Positions 50,666 to 59,362 of a DNA stretch of 64,000 bases are shown here, piece by piece. How positions within the stretch are numbered: position 1 is the first letter of the stretch; every line of letters starts with the position of its first letter. The stretch is taken from contig NZ_FXAZ01000001.1 of assembly GCF_900177815.1 (NCBI RefSeq), positions 1,054,001 through 1,118,000 of the forward strand, given 5' to 3'. Below the pieces are notes generated by a model. It saw nothing but the letters and a program-made list of their open reading frames with translations. It searched no databases and was not told the DNA's origin. Source of the stretch: Paenibacillus aquistagni (GTDB taxonomy: Bacteria; Bacillota; Bacilli; Paenibacillales; Paenibacillaceae). The position numbers and the translations under genes are program-made.

Positions 50666-51703
50666 ATGATACAGGAAGCCATTCAAAAAGTGCTGAACAA
50701 CCAATCCTTAATGCTAGAGGAAGCCGCTGATTGCGGCAGACAGTTGTTTAAAGGAGAATTATCACCCGCGCAAGCAGGGGCATTCTTGATGGCTTTGGCC
50801 GTCAAGGGCGAGTCTAAGTCAGAAGTGCTAGGAATGCTCAAAGCGCTTAGAGAGCATATGATCTCGGTTGAGCCAGTGGAAGATGTTGTGGATGTGTGTG
50901 GAACAGGAGGGGACAAGCTGCAGACGTTCAATACGTCGACGGCTGCTTCGATTGTCGCGAGCGCCGCTGGAGCAAGGGTAGCCAAGGCAGGGAATCGTTC
51001 GGCAACATCCCCTTGCGGGAGCGCTGATTTGTTAGAAGCCGCCGGCGTACGCATAGAGCTTAAGCCAAGCGAGGTGAAGAGATGGCTTGCAGAATGCGGA
51101 TATGCCTTCTTATTCAGCCCGCATTATCATCCTGCACTAAAGCCCTTGACAGCCATTCGAAGAGAGCTTGGTGTAAGAACCATCCTGAATATGCTCGGAC
51201 CGCTTGGCAACCCACTGTGTCCAACACGGCAGCTGCTAGGTGTGTCTAAGCAGGATGATCTACAGCTCTATGCTGAAATTTTAGCAGAATTGAAGGTTGC
51301 GCATGCGATGATCGTGCATGGACTTGATGGCATGGACGAGATTACGCTTTGCTCGCCTACAGATGTTATTGAAGTAAGACATGGAGAGATCCAATCATGG
51401 AGATTCGATCCTTCATCGCTTGGACTCCGCTATATCTCGCTTGAAGAGATACGAGGAGGAGATGCCAAGGATAACTATAGATTGCTGCTGCAAGTAGTGC
51501 AGGGCGGTACGGGTCCAATTCGGGACATTGTATGCGTGAATGCAGCTGCGGTGCTAGTCGTTGCTGGACGCGCGGAGAACTTGCAAGAAGGCTTCCTGCA
51601 AGCGAGTCATGCGCTTGATACTGGTGCAGCTTTCAAGAAGCTTGAAGAGCTTGTTCAACGATCACATGTAGAGAGAGGAGCAATATCCCATGTTCATGCT
51701 TGA
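50666..51703 (+). CDS. trpD: anthranilate phosphoribosyltransferase-like protein (TrpD paralogue)
   Basis: A 345-residue TrpD fold: N-terminal helical domain, then GTGGDKLQTFNTSTAAS (PRPP loop), VAKAGNRSATSPCGSADLLEAAG, HPALKPLTAIRRELGVRT, ILNMLGPLGNP, and DGMDEIT. PRPP-binding motifs are intact. The acceptor loops differ from the usual K-H-G-N-R and H-P-A-M-K-x-x-x-P-V-R: His is Ala in KAGNR, and the second loop reads HPALKPLTAIR. First gene of the cluster; aaggagtg precedes the ATG; its end overlaps trpC. The acceptor may be anthranilate from primary metabolism or an analogue. Confidence 0.88.
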   Translation: MIQEAIQKVLNNQSLMLEEAADCGRQLFKGELSPAQAGAFLMALAVKGESKSEVLGMLKALREHMISVEPVEDVVDVCGTGGDKLQTFNTSTAASIVASAAGARVAKAGNRSATSPCGSADLLEAAGVRIELKPSEVKRWLAECGYAFLFSPHYHPALKPLTAIRRELGVRTILNMLGPLGNPLCPTRQLLGVSKQDDLQLYAEILAELKVAHAMIVHGLDGMDEITLCSPTDVIEVRHGEIQSWRFDPSSLGLRYISLEEIRGGDAKDNYRLLLQVVQGGTGPIRDIVCVNAAAVLVVAGRAENLQEGFLQASHALDTGAAFKKLEELVQRSHVERGAISHVHA

Positions 51704-52505
51704 TGAGATTCTAGCTCACAAAATAATCGAGGTTGAGGACAAGAAGGTACGCTATCCGATGAGCCTGGTAGAGAAAAAGCTGGCTCACGCTCGATCGGTT
51801 CGTGATTTTTTTGATGCGATGAAGCAGCCAGGCATCTCGCTAATTGCTGAAGTAAAAAGAAAGTCTCCCTCCAAAGGAGAGCTGCGTCAAGATTATGACG
51901 CGTTATCCCTTGCGAGAACCTATTCGCAGCATGGAGCAAGAGCCATCTCCGTGCTTGCCGACGAGGCCTTTTTCGGGGGAGGAGCCCATATCGTTGAACG
52001 TATTGCCAATGACGCTCAGGTTCATCTACCTGTTATGTACAAGGAATTCGTCATCGATCCTTATCAAGTATTCGAAGCTCGCTCAGTAGGGGCCGATGCC
52101 GTCCTACTCATCGTACGAGCCGTGGCTCCAGCAATGCTGCCTCAGCTAATCGAGACTGCCCATCAATTGGGCATGCAGGCGCTTGTAGAATGCTTCACAG
52201 TGGAGGAGGCCAAGCTAGCTGTAGGCTCGGGTGCTCGGATTGTAGGCGTAAACAATCGAGATCTTCAGTCCTTCGAGGTAGATCTCGAGCGCTCTGAGAA
52301 GATTCGAGCCGTGCTGCCTTCAACGACGTTAACCGTGAGCGAGAGCGGGCTGTCCTCACGTGCGGACGCTCTGCAAGCTGAACAGCTGGGCTTTGATGCA
52401 ATGCTGGTAGGAGAAGCCATTCTCAAGGCTGACAATGTAGCGCTTCAAGTAAGGTCCTTTGCTGGCTTACATGAAGAGATGAAGGACCCTGTGCTCAACG
52501 ATTAG
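51690..52505 (+). CDS. trpC: indole-3-glycerol phosphate synthase-like protein (TrpC)
   Basis: A 271-residue beta/alpha barrel with the expected catalytic set: [12 protein letters not shown] (Glu, Lys), [22 protein letters not shown] (the general-acid Lys), [10 protein letters not shown] (Glu), [11 protein letters not shown] (Asn) and VSESGL (Glu). The usual T-D-x-x-F-F-x-G-S reads A-D-E-A-F-F-G-G-G. It would close the pyrrole ring with loss of CO2 and water. ATG 51690 lies inside the end of trpD; agaggag is nine bases upstream. Confidence 0.92.
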   Translation: MFMLDEILAHKIIEVEDKKVRYPMSLVEKKLAHARSVRDFFDAMKQPGISLIAEVKRKSPSKGELRQDYDALSLARTYSQHGARAISVLADEAFFGGGAHIVERIANDAQVHLPVMYKEFVIDPYQVFEARSVGADAVLLIVRAVAPAMLPQLIETAHQLGMQALVECFTVEEAKLAVGSGARIVGVNNRDLQSFEVDLERSEKIRAVLPSTTLTVSESGLSSRADALQAEQLGFDAMLVGEAILKADNVALQVRSFAGLHEEMKDPVLND

Positions 52506-52516
52506 GATGGGAGCTG

Positions 52517-53719
52517 ATGATGATGAAAGGCTTTTTTGGTCAATTCGGCGGCGCATACGTCGCAGAAACCTTGATGGGCAATCTCGAACAGTTGGAGCAG
52601 CAATATGAACAGCTGAAGGATGATGCTCAATTTCGCAGTGAAATCGCACAATTGCTGAATGAATTTGTCGGCAGACCAACGCCGCTTACGCCGTTGCGCA
52701 AGATGAGCAAGGACACAGGGGGAGCGAAAATCTATCTAAAGCGCGAGGATTTGACCCACACGGGTGCGCATAAGATCAACAATGCGCTTGCACAGGCCGT
52801 GCTAGCGAAGCGGATGGGCAAGCATCGTATCGTTGCTGAGACAGGAGCTGGCCAGCATGGTGTTGCTGTCGCAACGGCCTGTAGCTTGCTTGGACTAGAG
52901 TGCGTTGTATATATGGGCGCATTGGACGCGGAGCGACAAGCACCGAATGTACAGCGCATGAAGCTGCTTGGCGCCGATCTAAGACTTGTGCATATCGGAC
53001 AGCGAACACTCAAGGATGCGATCAGTGAAGCGATACGCGACTGGATCACGAATGTACGTGAAACGCACTATTTGCTTGGATCTGCCGTAGGGCCGCATCC
53101 ATTTCCGACCATGGTCAGAGACTTTCAATCTGTCATCGGCGAAGAAACAAAGAGCCAGATCCTGCAGCTTGAAAATAGACTCCCCGATTGCGTAATCGCC
53201 TGTGTCGGAGGGGGGAGCAATGCCATTGGCATGTTCAGTCCATTCATCGAACATGAGGAGGTTCGTCTCATCGGTGTTCAAGCAGCTGGTGAGGGGATAG
53301 AGACTACTCATCACGCCTCGCCGCTGATCAAGGGTTCCCTTGGGATATTCCAAGGCGTCTATACGTACATTCTCCAAAATGCGGATGGCCACATCCAGGA
53401 GACACATTCTATCGCTCCAGGACTGGATTATCCTGGCGCTGGCCCGCAGCACAGCCATTTGAAGAACACTGGACGTGCGGAATATGCCTATATTGATGAT
53501 CGGGAAGCACTAGAAGCGTTTGAATACCTGTGCCGAGAAGAAGGCATTCTTCCTGCGCTTGAGTCCTCTCATGCCGTTGCGCATGCGCTCAAGGTAGCCA
53601 AGACCATGACTGAAGACCAGATTCTTGTGGTGAATCTGTCAGGTCGTGGCGACAAGGATCTGAGTCAAGCCATAGAGGCTCTTGAGCGAATGAATAAAGA
53701 GGAGGTGTCTATCCGATGA
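52517..53719 (+). CDS. trpB: tryptophan synthase beta chain-like protein (TrpB)
   Basis: A 400-residue TrpB1-type protein: [21 protein letters not shown], the PLP Lys in [15 protein letters not shown] (usual N-H-T-G-A-H-K reads T-H-T-G), catalytic Glu in [40 protein letters not shown] (PLP phosphate), [25 protein letters not shown] and NLSGRGDKD. Active-site residues are kept; the usual loop L-H-G-M reads F-Q-G-V. It would add serine to an indole-like nucleophile. Overlaps trpA by four bases. Confidence 0.93.
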   Translation: MMMKGFFGQFGGAYVAETLMGNLEQLEQQYEQLKDDAQFRSEIAQLLNEFVGRPTPLTPLRKMSKDTGGAKIYLKREDLTHTGAHKINNALAQAVLAKRMGKHRIVAETGAGQHGVAVATACSLLGLECVVYMGALDAERQAPNVQRMKLLGADLRLVHIGQRTLKDAISEAIRDWITNVRETHYLLGSAVGPHPFPTMVRDFQSVIGEETKSQILQLENRLPDCVIACVGGGSNAIGMFSPFIEHEEVRLIGVQAAGEGIETTHHASPLIKGSLGIFQGVYTYILQNADGHIQETHSIAPGLDYPGAGPQHSHLKNTGRAEYAYIDDREALEAFEYLCREEGILPALESSHAVAHALKVAKTMTEDQILVVNLSGRGDKDLSQAIEALERMNKEEVSIR

Positions 53720-54531
53720 ACCGCATTCAAGTGACCTTTGACCAGTTGAAGCAAACCGGGGAGAAGGCGCTTATTCCTTATATCCCTGTAGGCTATCCTG
53801 CGCTTGAAACCACCGAGGAGTTGATACGAACGATCTGTGAATCAGGTGCGGATCTATTGGAACTGGGCGTCCCTAACGGAGACCCACTCGCGGATGGCCC
53901 TACCATTCAAGCTGCTAGCACACAAGCGATAGCAAATGGCACTACGCTTCGCTACTGTATTCAAGTTGTACAGCGATTGAGACAATCAGGCCTTGACCTT
54001 CCCATTATATTTATGGGGTACTGCAATTCATTTCTCGCTTATGGCCTTGAATCGTTTGCAAGAGATGCCAAGAATGCCGGTGTAGACGGGCTTATTATTC
54101 CAGATCTTCCTTCAACGATGGCTGGTCCATGGGTTGACATCTTTCGTCAGCATGAAATCGATCTTATCTTCTTCCTTGCGCCAACGACAAGTGAAGAGCG
54201 CGCCGCATCAGTTGTTGAGCAGGGCACTGGCTTTGTCTATTGTATCTCGGTGACCGGCGTGACTGGCGCTAGGGATGAGCTGCCAGAGGAGCTGCCTCAA
54301 TTCATTAGCCAGGCGAGAGAAGCCACTTCGCTTCCACTGTGTGTTGGCTTTGGCATCTCGACACCCAAGCATGTAGCCGAAGTCAGTCAATATGCGGATG
54401 GCGTGATCGTTGGCAGTGCACTTCTTCAGGTCATTAACCACGCTCCCAAGGATCAGATGCATACGAAAGTTCGCGAGTATGTCAGCTCCTTAAAGGAAGC
54501 GACCATCTCTGCTGCAAGTTCCACGCGATAA
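53716..54531 (+). CDS. trpA: tryptophan synthase alpha chain-like protein (TrpA)
   Basis: A 271-residue TIM barrel: [35 protein letters not shown] with the catalytic Glu and Asp positions present (usual P-F-S-D-P reads P-N-G-D-P), [55 protein letters not shown]. It would cleave an indole-glycerol-phosphate-like substrate and hand the product to TrpB. Small changes in the active-site loops parallel those in TrpD and TrpB. Confidence 0.92.
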   Translation: MNRIQVTFDQLKQTGEKALIPYIPVGYPALETTEELIRTICESGADLLELGVPNGDPLADGPTIQAASTQAIANGTTLRYCIQVVQRLRQSGLDLPIIFMGYCNSFLAYGLESFARDAKNAGVDGLIIPDLPSTMAGPWVDIFRQHEIDLIFFLAPTTSEERAASVVEQGTGFVYCISVTGVTGARDELPEELPQFISQAREATSLPLCVGFGISTPKHVAEVSQYADGVIVGSALLQVINHAPKDQMHTKVREYVSSLKEATISAASSTR

Positions 54532-54548
54532 AGAAAGGAGGGTTAGCC

Positions 54549-55181
54549 GTGGTTCGTGTTAAGATCTGTGGAATTATGGATCAAGCATCCGCATGGGCTG
54601 CTGTGGAGGCAGGTGCTGATGCAATAGGGTTTGTCTTCACCAGCAGCAAGCGGGAGATTGCGCCTGATGCTGCAAAAGCAATCATTCAATCGCTTCCTCC
54701 GTATGTCACAACCGTAGGGGTGTTTGTTGATGAGCCGCTGCATAGGCTTAATGACTTGGCCAATTACTGCCGCCTTGATCTCATTCAGCTCCATGGGGAC
54801 GAGTCTCCTGTCTATTGTGAGCATGTTGATCGCCCTGTCGTTAAAACCATTAAGGTGAAGGAAGCGAGTGATTTGCAGCTAATCTCTGCGTACAAGCACG
54901 TGACGAGGGCACTTCTGTTAGATGCCTATGTTGCTGGCGAAGCAGGAGGTACGGGGCACAAACTGCCCTGGCATCTTGCCGTTCGCGCGCATGAGCAGGG
55001 GACCATCATTCTTGCGGGGGGCTTGGATGCGCGCAATGTAGAGGAGGCGATTCTCGCCACACGCCCCTTTGCCGTTGATGTAAGCAGCGGCGTTGAAACG
55101 GACGGCAGAAAAGATCAGCATAAAATGCTTGCATTTGTCCAGCAGGCTCGTGCAGCGAGCCGACATTTGGCCATTCTATAA
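54549..55181 (+). CDS. trpF: phosphoribosylanthranilate isomerase-like protein (TrpF)
   Basis: A 210-residue TIM barrel: KICGIMDQASAWAAVEAGADAIGFVF with the catalytic Cys, TVGVFVD, LIQLHGDES, LLLDAYVAGEAGGTGH with the catalytic Asp, LAGGLDARNVEEAI and VDVSSGVETDGRKD. It would carry out the Amadori rearrangement of the ribosyl adduct made by TrpD. Its place after trpA is unusual; in Bacillus trp operons trpF lies between trpC and trpB. GTG 54549 follows aaaggaggg. Confidence 0.92.
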   Translation: MVRVKICGIMDQASAWAAVEAGADAIGFVFTSSKREIAPDAAKAIIQSLPPYVTTVGVFVDEPLHRLNDLANYCRLDLIQLHGDESPVYCEHVDRPVVKTIKVKEASDLQLISAYKHVTRALLLDAYVAGEAGGTGHKLPWHLAVRAHEQGTIILAGGLDARNVEEAILATRPFAVDVSSGVETDGRKDQHKMLAFVQQARAASRHLAIL

Positions 55182-55202
55182 CGAAGAGAAGGGGGAGTCC
55201 GA

Positions 55203-56240
55203 ATGCAGCAATCCTTGATTGTAGGCTTCGGAAGAGCAGGACAGGGGCTTCATTTGCCCTGTCTGCGCAAAGCCTGCACTCATTATTCTGATCTGGATCT
55301 ATTTGATCCGCTTATTGGCGTTGTGGATCCCCATGTCAGTGCTCCGCCTCAAAGCGATCAGCAGATTCAATGGTTTCCTCATCTTGATCACGTTCAAGAC
55401 TTCGATCCTTCCACAACCGTTGTTCATATATGCACACCGCCCGATCTGCACGAATCAACGCTGCAGGCGGTTGCAGAACACGGATATAAGAAGATCATCA
55501 TGGAGAAGCCGCTCACGACCACGATGGATAAGCTTGAACATATTCGCTTCATGAATGGACAACATGATCTTGATTTGCTCGTTATCGCGAACTGGCTGTC
55601 CAGTACGCTGACTTCATACTTACTCGATATGATTCGCTCTGGAATCTATGGCGCGCCTATACATATTGCTGCTGAACAGAATAAGGCGCGCTTGGCGAAG
55701 TCTCTGCGTGAGACGAAGCAGTCAAGCGCATTTGACATCGAGATTCCGCATCTGGTTGCTCTTGCCTTATACCTTGGCGGAACCGATGCTGAAGTGCTGA
55801 CGGCAGACGCTCAGCCTATGATAACGCCAGAACGCACCATCCCTCATATGGGGCATGCCCGAATGACCTTGTTGCACCATGACACAGGGATAACTTCTGA
55901 GCTCTATTCGAACCTCGCGACCCCGATTCGCAAACGTGTTGTACGTATTACCTTCAAGCATCATACCGTAGTTGGCTACTTCCCCTGTGCGCAGGATGAC
56001 AGTTATTCATGGGTGAAGGTGTATGACTCGAACGGCTGGCTGATCGACACACAGGTATTCTATGATGATCCGCTGTCGGCTGTATTTTTTGAGTTCTATC
56101 ATTATTATGACGGACAAAGCAGAAAGCCAATAAGTGATCTTGCTTTTAATTCACATGTCGTGACATCGATCTGTCGAGCCAAGGCCTTATGCGGCTTGAA
56201 TTTCACAGAAGTGCATCTTGAAGAAGGGGTGTTTTCATGA
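55203..56240 (+). CDS. Gfo/Idh/MocA family oxidoreductase
   Basis: A 345-residue protein: Rossmann start LIVGFGRAGQGLHLPCLRK, VVHICTPPDLHESTLQAVAEHG, the family Glu-Lys-Pro in KIIMEKPLTTT, and a C-terminal alpha/beta domain with FDIEIPHLVALAL (the H often acting in catalysis). Such enzymes oxidise or reduce hydroxyls of sugars, inositols or nucleotide sugars with NAD(P). Together with the following DegT aminotransferases it fits an oxidise-then-aminate step. Overlaps the next start by ATGA. Confidence 0.88.
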   Translation: MQQSLIVGFGRAGQGLHLPCLRKACTHYSDLDLFDPLIGVVDPHVSAPPQSDQQIQWFPHLDHVQDFDPSTTVVHICTPPDLHESTLQAVAEHGYKKIIMEKPLTTTMDKLEHIRFMNGQHDLDLLVIANWLSSTLTSYLLDMIRSGIYGAPIHIAAEQNKARLAKSLRETKQSSAFDIEIPHLVALALYLGGTDAEVLTADAQPMITPERTIPHMGHARMTLLHHDTGITSELYSNLATPIRKRVVRITFKHHTVVGYFPCAQDDSYSWVKVYDSNGWLIDTQVFYDDPLSAVFFEFYHYYDGQSRKPISDLAFNSHVVTSICRAKALCGLNFTEVHLEEGVFS

Positions 56241-57370
56241 GTGTTCCGTTTTTCTCTACGACCCATTCCTTTACGAAGCAATGGCCGTTAATCGAGGAGA
56301 AGCTGGATCGGGTAATTGACACCGGTCAATTTACTAATGGACCGATGGTTAAGGAATTGGAGAGAGCGATTGAGGTTTTCACAGGAGCGAAGCATGCGAT
56401 TGCCGTCGGCAACGCCACTGATGCACTCATCATCATGCTTCACGCCGCAGGCATTGGGGAAGGGGATGAGGTGCTTGTACCCAGCTTTACCTTCTTCGCC
56501 TCCGCTTCAAGCATCGCGCATGTTGGAGCTGTCCCTGTATTTTGCGATATCGATCCGATTACCTACAGCATTCAGCCCGAAGAGATCGAGCGCAAGCTTA
56601 CATCGCGCACGAAGGCGATCATGCCCGTGCATCTCTTTACGCAAATGGCGGATATGGATCAGATCCGCAAGATTGCTGACAAGCATCAGCTGCTCATCCT
56701 AGAGGACAGTGCCGAGGCCATCTCCATGTTCAACGACGGCTTGCATGCAGGCTTGGTCGGAGATGCGGGTGTCATCTCCTTTTTTCCAACGAAGACATTA
56801 GGCGCCATTGGCGATGCGGGAATGATTCTTACGAACAATGATTGGATCGCGAAGCAGGCAAGAAGGCTGCGGCTGCACGGGCAAGACGAGGGCATCCCAT
56901 ACATTCATCATCTTGTTGGATATAACAGCCGCATGGACGATATTCAGGCTGCTGTTCTGCTTGTACGTCTTCAGTGCTTGCAAGGTGAAATTGCAAAGCG
57001 GGCGTATCTGGCTGCTTGCTATGACAGAGAGCTTCAGAAGCTTGTTCAAGTCCAGACACCAAGGATTAAGGAGCGCACGGATACTGCGAATCCTGTCTAC
57101 TATGTGTATCTTATTGAGGTAGAGCACCGTGATGATCTAGTCGCTTTTCTAGCGGAACATGAAATTGGAACGGAAACCTATTATCCGATTGCTCTTCATA
57201 CCCAGCCATCCTTTAAGGAACTGCGGTATGAGGAGGGCAGCATGCCAAATGCTGAGCGAGCTTGTACACGAACGGTAGGGCTGCCATTGTATCCCGATAT
57301 GACGGAGGCGGATGTTGCTGAAGTATGTCAAGTGATTGAACAGTTTTTTGAAAGAGAGGATAAGCGATGA
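56237..57370 (+). CDS. DegT/DnrJ/EryC1/StrS family aminotransferase 1
   Basis: A 377-residue fold-type I PLP enzyme: QFTNGPMVKELERAIEVFTGAKHAIAVGNATDAL, DEVLVPSFTFFASASSIAHVGAVPVFCDID, EDSAEAI (PLP-stacking and Asp), SFFPTKTLGAIGDAGMI with the Schiff-base Lys, and LRLHGQDE, VGYNSRMDDIQAAVL. These enzymes transaminate keto-sugars or form AHBA-type rings. It is translationally coupled on both sides. Confidence 0.92.
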   Translation: MSVPFFSTTHSFTKQWPLIEEKLDRVIDTGQFTNGPMVKELERAIEVFTGAKHAIAVGNATDALIIMLHAAGIGEGDEVLVPSFTFFASASSIAHVGAVPVFCDIDPITYSIQPEEIERKLTSRTKAIMPVHLFTQMADMDQIRKIADKHQLLILEDSAEAISMFNDGLHAGLVGDAGVISFFPTKTLGAIGDAGMILTNNDWIAKQARRLRLHGQDEGIPYIHHLVGYNSRMDDIQAAVLLVRLQCLQGEIAKRAYLAACYDRELQKLVQVQTPRIKERTDTANPVYYVYLIEVEHRDDLVAFLAEHEIGTETYYPIALHTQPSFKELRYEEGSMPNAERACTRTVGLPLYPDMTEADVAEVCQVIEQFFEREDKR

Positions 57371-58494
57371 ACGTACCTTTTTTCAATTATGAAGCAAGAT
57401 ATGCGCAGGACAAAGAAGTGATCAAGGATATGATCTTTCGAGTTGGCACCTCCAACAACTTCATTTTGAAAGAATGTGTAGCTGCGTTCGAGGAACGCAT
57501 TCGCCAGTATACGGGGGCAAAACATGCTATTGCAACCTGCAGCGGTACAGGCGCATTAACAATCCTGCTGCGAGCAATGGGCGTTCAATCTGGAGTGGAT
57601 GTGCTGACACCTGCCTTCTCCTTCATCTCTACAGCAAGCACGATCTCTTTGCTGGGTGGACGCCCAGTCTTTGTGGATGTGGATCCGCGGACAGGCATGA
57701 TGGACCCTAACGATCTTGAAGCGAAGATTACGCCAAACAGTCGTGTCGTCATTCCTACTCATCTCTTTTCGGTTATGGCTGATATGAGGGCAATTAACGA
57801 AATTGCAGCGCGCCATCAGCTAGTCGTTCTAGAGGATAGTGCTGTCTCCTTGGGAGCAAGCATGCAGGGAACCATGGCTGGACTGCTTGGCAAGGCAGGA
57901 CTCTATTCCTTCTTCCCGGCGAAGCCGCTAGGCGGGATTGGCGATGGAGCGATCATCGTGACCAATGACGATGAGCTTGCCACTAGATGCCGTATGCTTC
58001 GCAATCATGGCCAAGATGGAATAACAAGGTTCTTGCACCATCATCTCGGCTATAACCATCGGATGGATGAGACGGTCGCCTTGTATTTGACTCATAAGTT
58101 AGAGCGCTTTGACTCTCTGATAGCGAGAAGAGCTGAGATTGCAGGGCAGTATCACGAGGCCTTTAAAAGCTTGGCTCCTCAGATAGAAGTCGTGCTTGAT
58201 GACGATTATGAACGTGTGTATTACACCTATGTGCTTCAAGCGGAGGATCGGGATGGGCTTCGACACGATCTGCATGAACGCGGCATCGAGACTCAGATCT
58301 ATTATCCAGAAGCGCTGCCGCTGCAGCCAGCGTTCCAGCACCTTGGCCATAAAAGAGGAGACTTTCCACATGCGGAAGGTATCGCGAAGCGATCGCTCGC
58401 ACTGCCGCTATATGCAGAGATGCAAGATGAGCACGTTCAATATGTCATCGAGTCCGTTATGGCTTATTCATCGAAGGTGAATGCTTATGTCTAA
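57367..58494 (+). CDS. DegT/DnrJ/EryC1/StrS family aminotransferase 2
   Basis: A 375-residue paralogue of the preceding enzyme: LKECVAAFEERIRQYTGAKHAIATCSGTGAL, TPAFSFISTASTISLLGGRPVFVDVD, EDSAVSLGA, SFFPAKPLGGIGDGAI with the PLP Lys, LRNHGQDG and LGYNHRMDETVAL. Both copies keep the catalytic Lys, so they probably act at two positions or as a heteromer, unlike pairs with one dead partner. Its stop overlaps the next gene. Confidence 0.92.
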   Translation: MNVPFFNYEARYAQDKEVIKDMIFRVGTSNNFILKECVAAFEERIRQYTGAKHAIATCSGTGALTILLRAMGVQSGVDVLTPAFSFISTASTISLLGGRPVFVDVDPRTGMMDPNDLEAKITPNSRVVIPTHLFSVMADMRAINEIAARHQLVVLEDSAVSLGASMQGTMAGLLGKAGLYSFFPAKPLGGIGDGAIIVTNDDELATRCRMLRNHGQDGITRFLHHHLGYNHRMDETVALYLTHKLERFDSLIARRAEIAGQYHEAFKSLAPQIEVVLDDDYERVYYTYVLQAEDRDGLRHDLHERGIETQIYYPEALPLQPAFQHLGHKRGDFPHAEGIAKRSLALPLYAEMQDEHVQYVIESVMAYSSKVNAYV

Positions 58495-59362
58495 GGCGCG
58501 CTTTAGGCTGTCTGGCCTAAGTGATGAAGCAGGGCAGGCGCTGGACAAGCAAATTCTCGCTCATCTTGAGCTGGATTGGAGAGAGATCGAGCTAAGAAGT
58601 GTACAGGGAGCAGCCTTCTGCGACTGGACAAAGACGGAGTTCAAGGAAATTCAATCCAAGCTGTCGAGCACCGGCCTTCATGTTACGACGGTTGCCTCCC
58701 GCATTGCAAATTGGGAACGTCCAATTACGGCGCCAATCGAGAGCGATCTAGATGAGCTGAAGCGTACAGCTGAACGAATGCGAGCGATAGGGGCCAAATA
58801 TGTTCGCGTTATGTCCTATCCGAACGATGGGCTGGAAGAACAGGACTGGAGAGCACGTGTTATTGACCGCATGCACCAATTGACAGCTCAGGCTTATTTG
58901 GAAAATATCATCTTGCTGCATGAAAATTGCGCGGGCTGGGGAGGCGCTTCCTATAAAAATACCCTTGATCTGCTTCAGCAAGTCAACCATCCCTCTCTAA
59001 GGCTGCTGTTTGACATTGGCAACGGGATCGCTTATCGCTACGATGCCTTCGAATTTTTAAAGGAAGTCTGGCCGTATGTGGAGCATGTACATGTAAAAGA
59101 CGGCATGCTGATTGATGGCAAAGCGGTATATACCCTTCCTGGGAAAGGACATTCCAAGGTAAGGGAGTGCTTATCATGGCTGATCGCCCATGATTATAAA
59201 GGAATTTACGCGATTGAGCCCCATCTGCATCTCATCCCGCATTTAAAGCAGAAGGGACAAGAGCAAGATCTGCTTCGCTCCTATATTCAATATGGAGAAG
59301 CATTGGAAGAGCTGCTAGACCAACTGTCGAAATCTCGGATCGAGGAGGGAAGTCTGCAATGA
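58487..59362 (+). CDS. sugar phosphate isomerase/epimerase-like TIM barrel protein
   Basis: A 291-residue xylose-isomerase-like (AP endonuclease 2 family) protein: LSGLSDEAGQALDKQILAHLELDWREIELRS at the start, IILLHENCAGWGG (metal-binding Glu), LLFDIGNGIAYRYDAF (Asp), VEHVHVKDGM (His), and IYAIEPHL (Glu). The four-residue metal site of this fold is recognisable. It could isomerise, epimerise or dehydrate a sugar or cyclitol. ATG 58487 is six bases after gaaggtga; ATG 58481 abuts it. Confidence 0.85.
   Translation: MSKARFRLSGLSDEAGQALDKQILAHLELDWREIELRSVQGAAFCDWTKTEFKEIQSKLSSTGLHVTTVASRIANWERPITAPIESDLDELKRTAERMRAIGAKYVRVMSYPNDGLEEQDWRARVIDRMHQLTAQAYLENIILLHENCAGWGGASYKNTLDLLQQVNHPSLRLLFDIGNGIAYRYDAFEFLKEVWPYVEHVHVKDGMLIDGKAVYTLPGKGHSKVRECLSWLIAHDYKGIYAIEPHLHLIPHLKQKGQEQDLLRSYIQYGEALEELLDQLSKSRIEEGSLQ

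Noticed and set aside
52732..53458. Long minus-strand frames opposite trpB
   Set aside because: They arise from codon bias of trpB; no start signals or family motifs.
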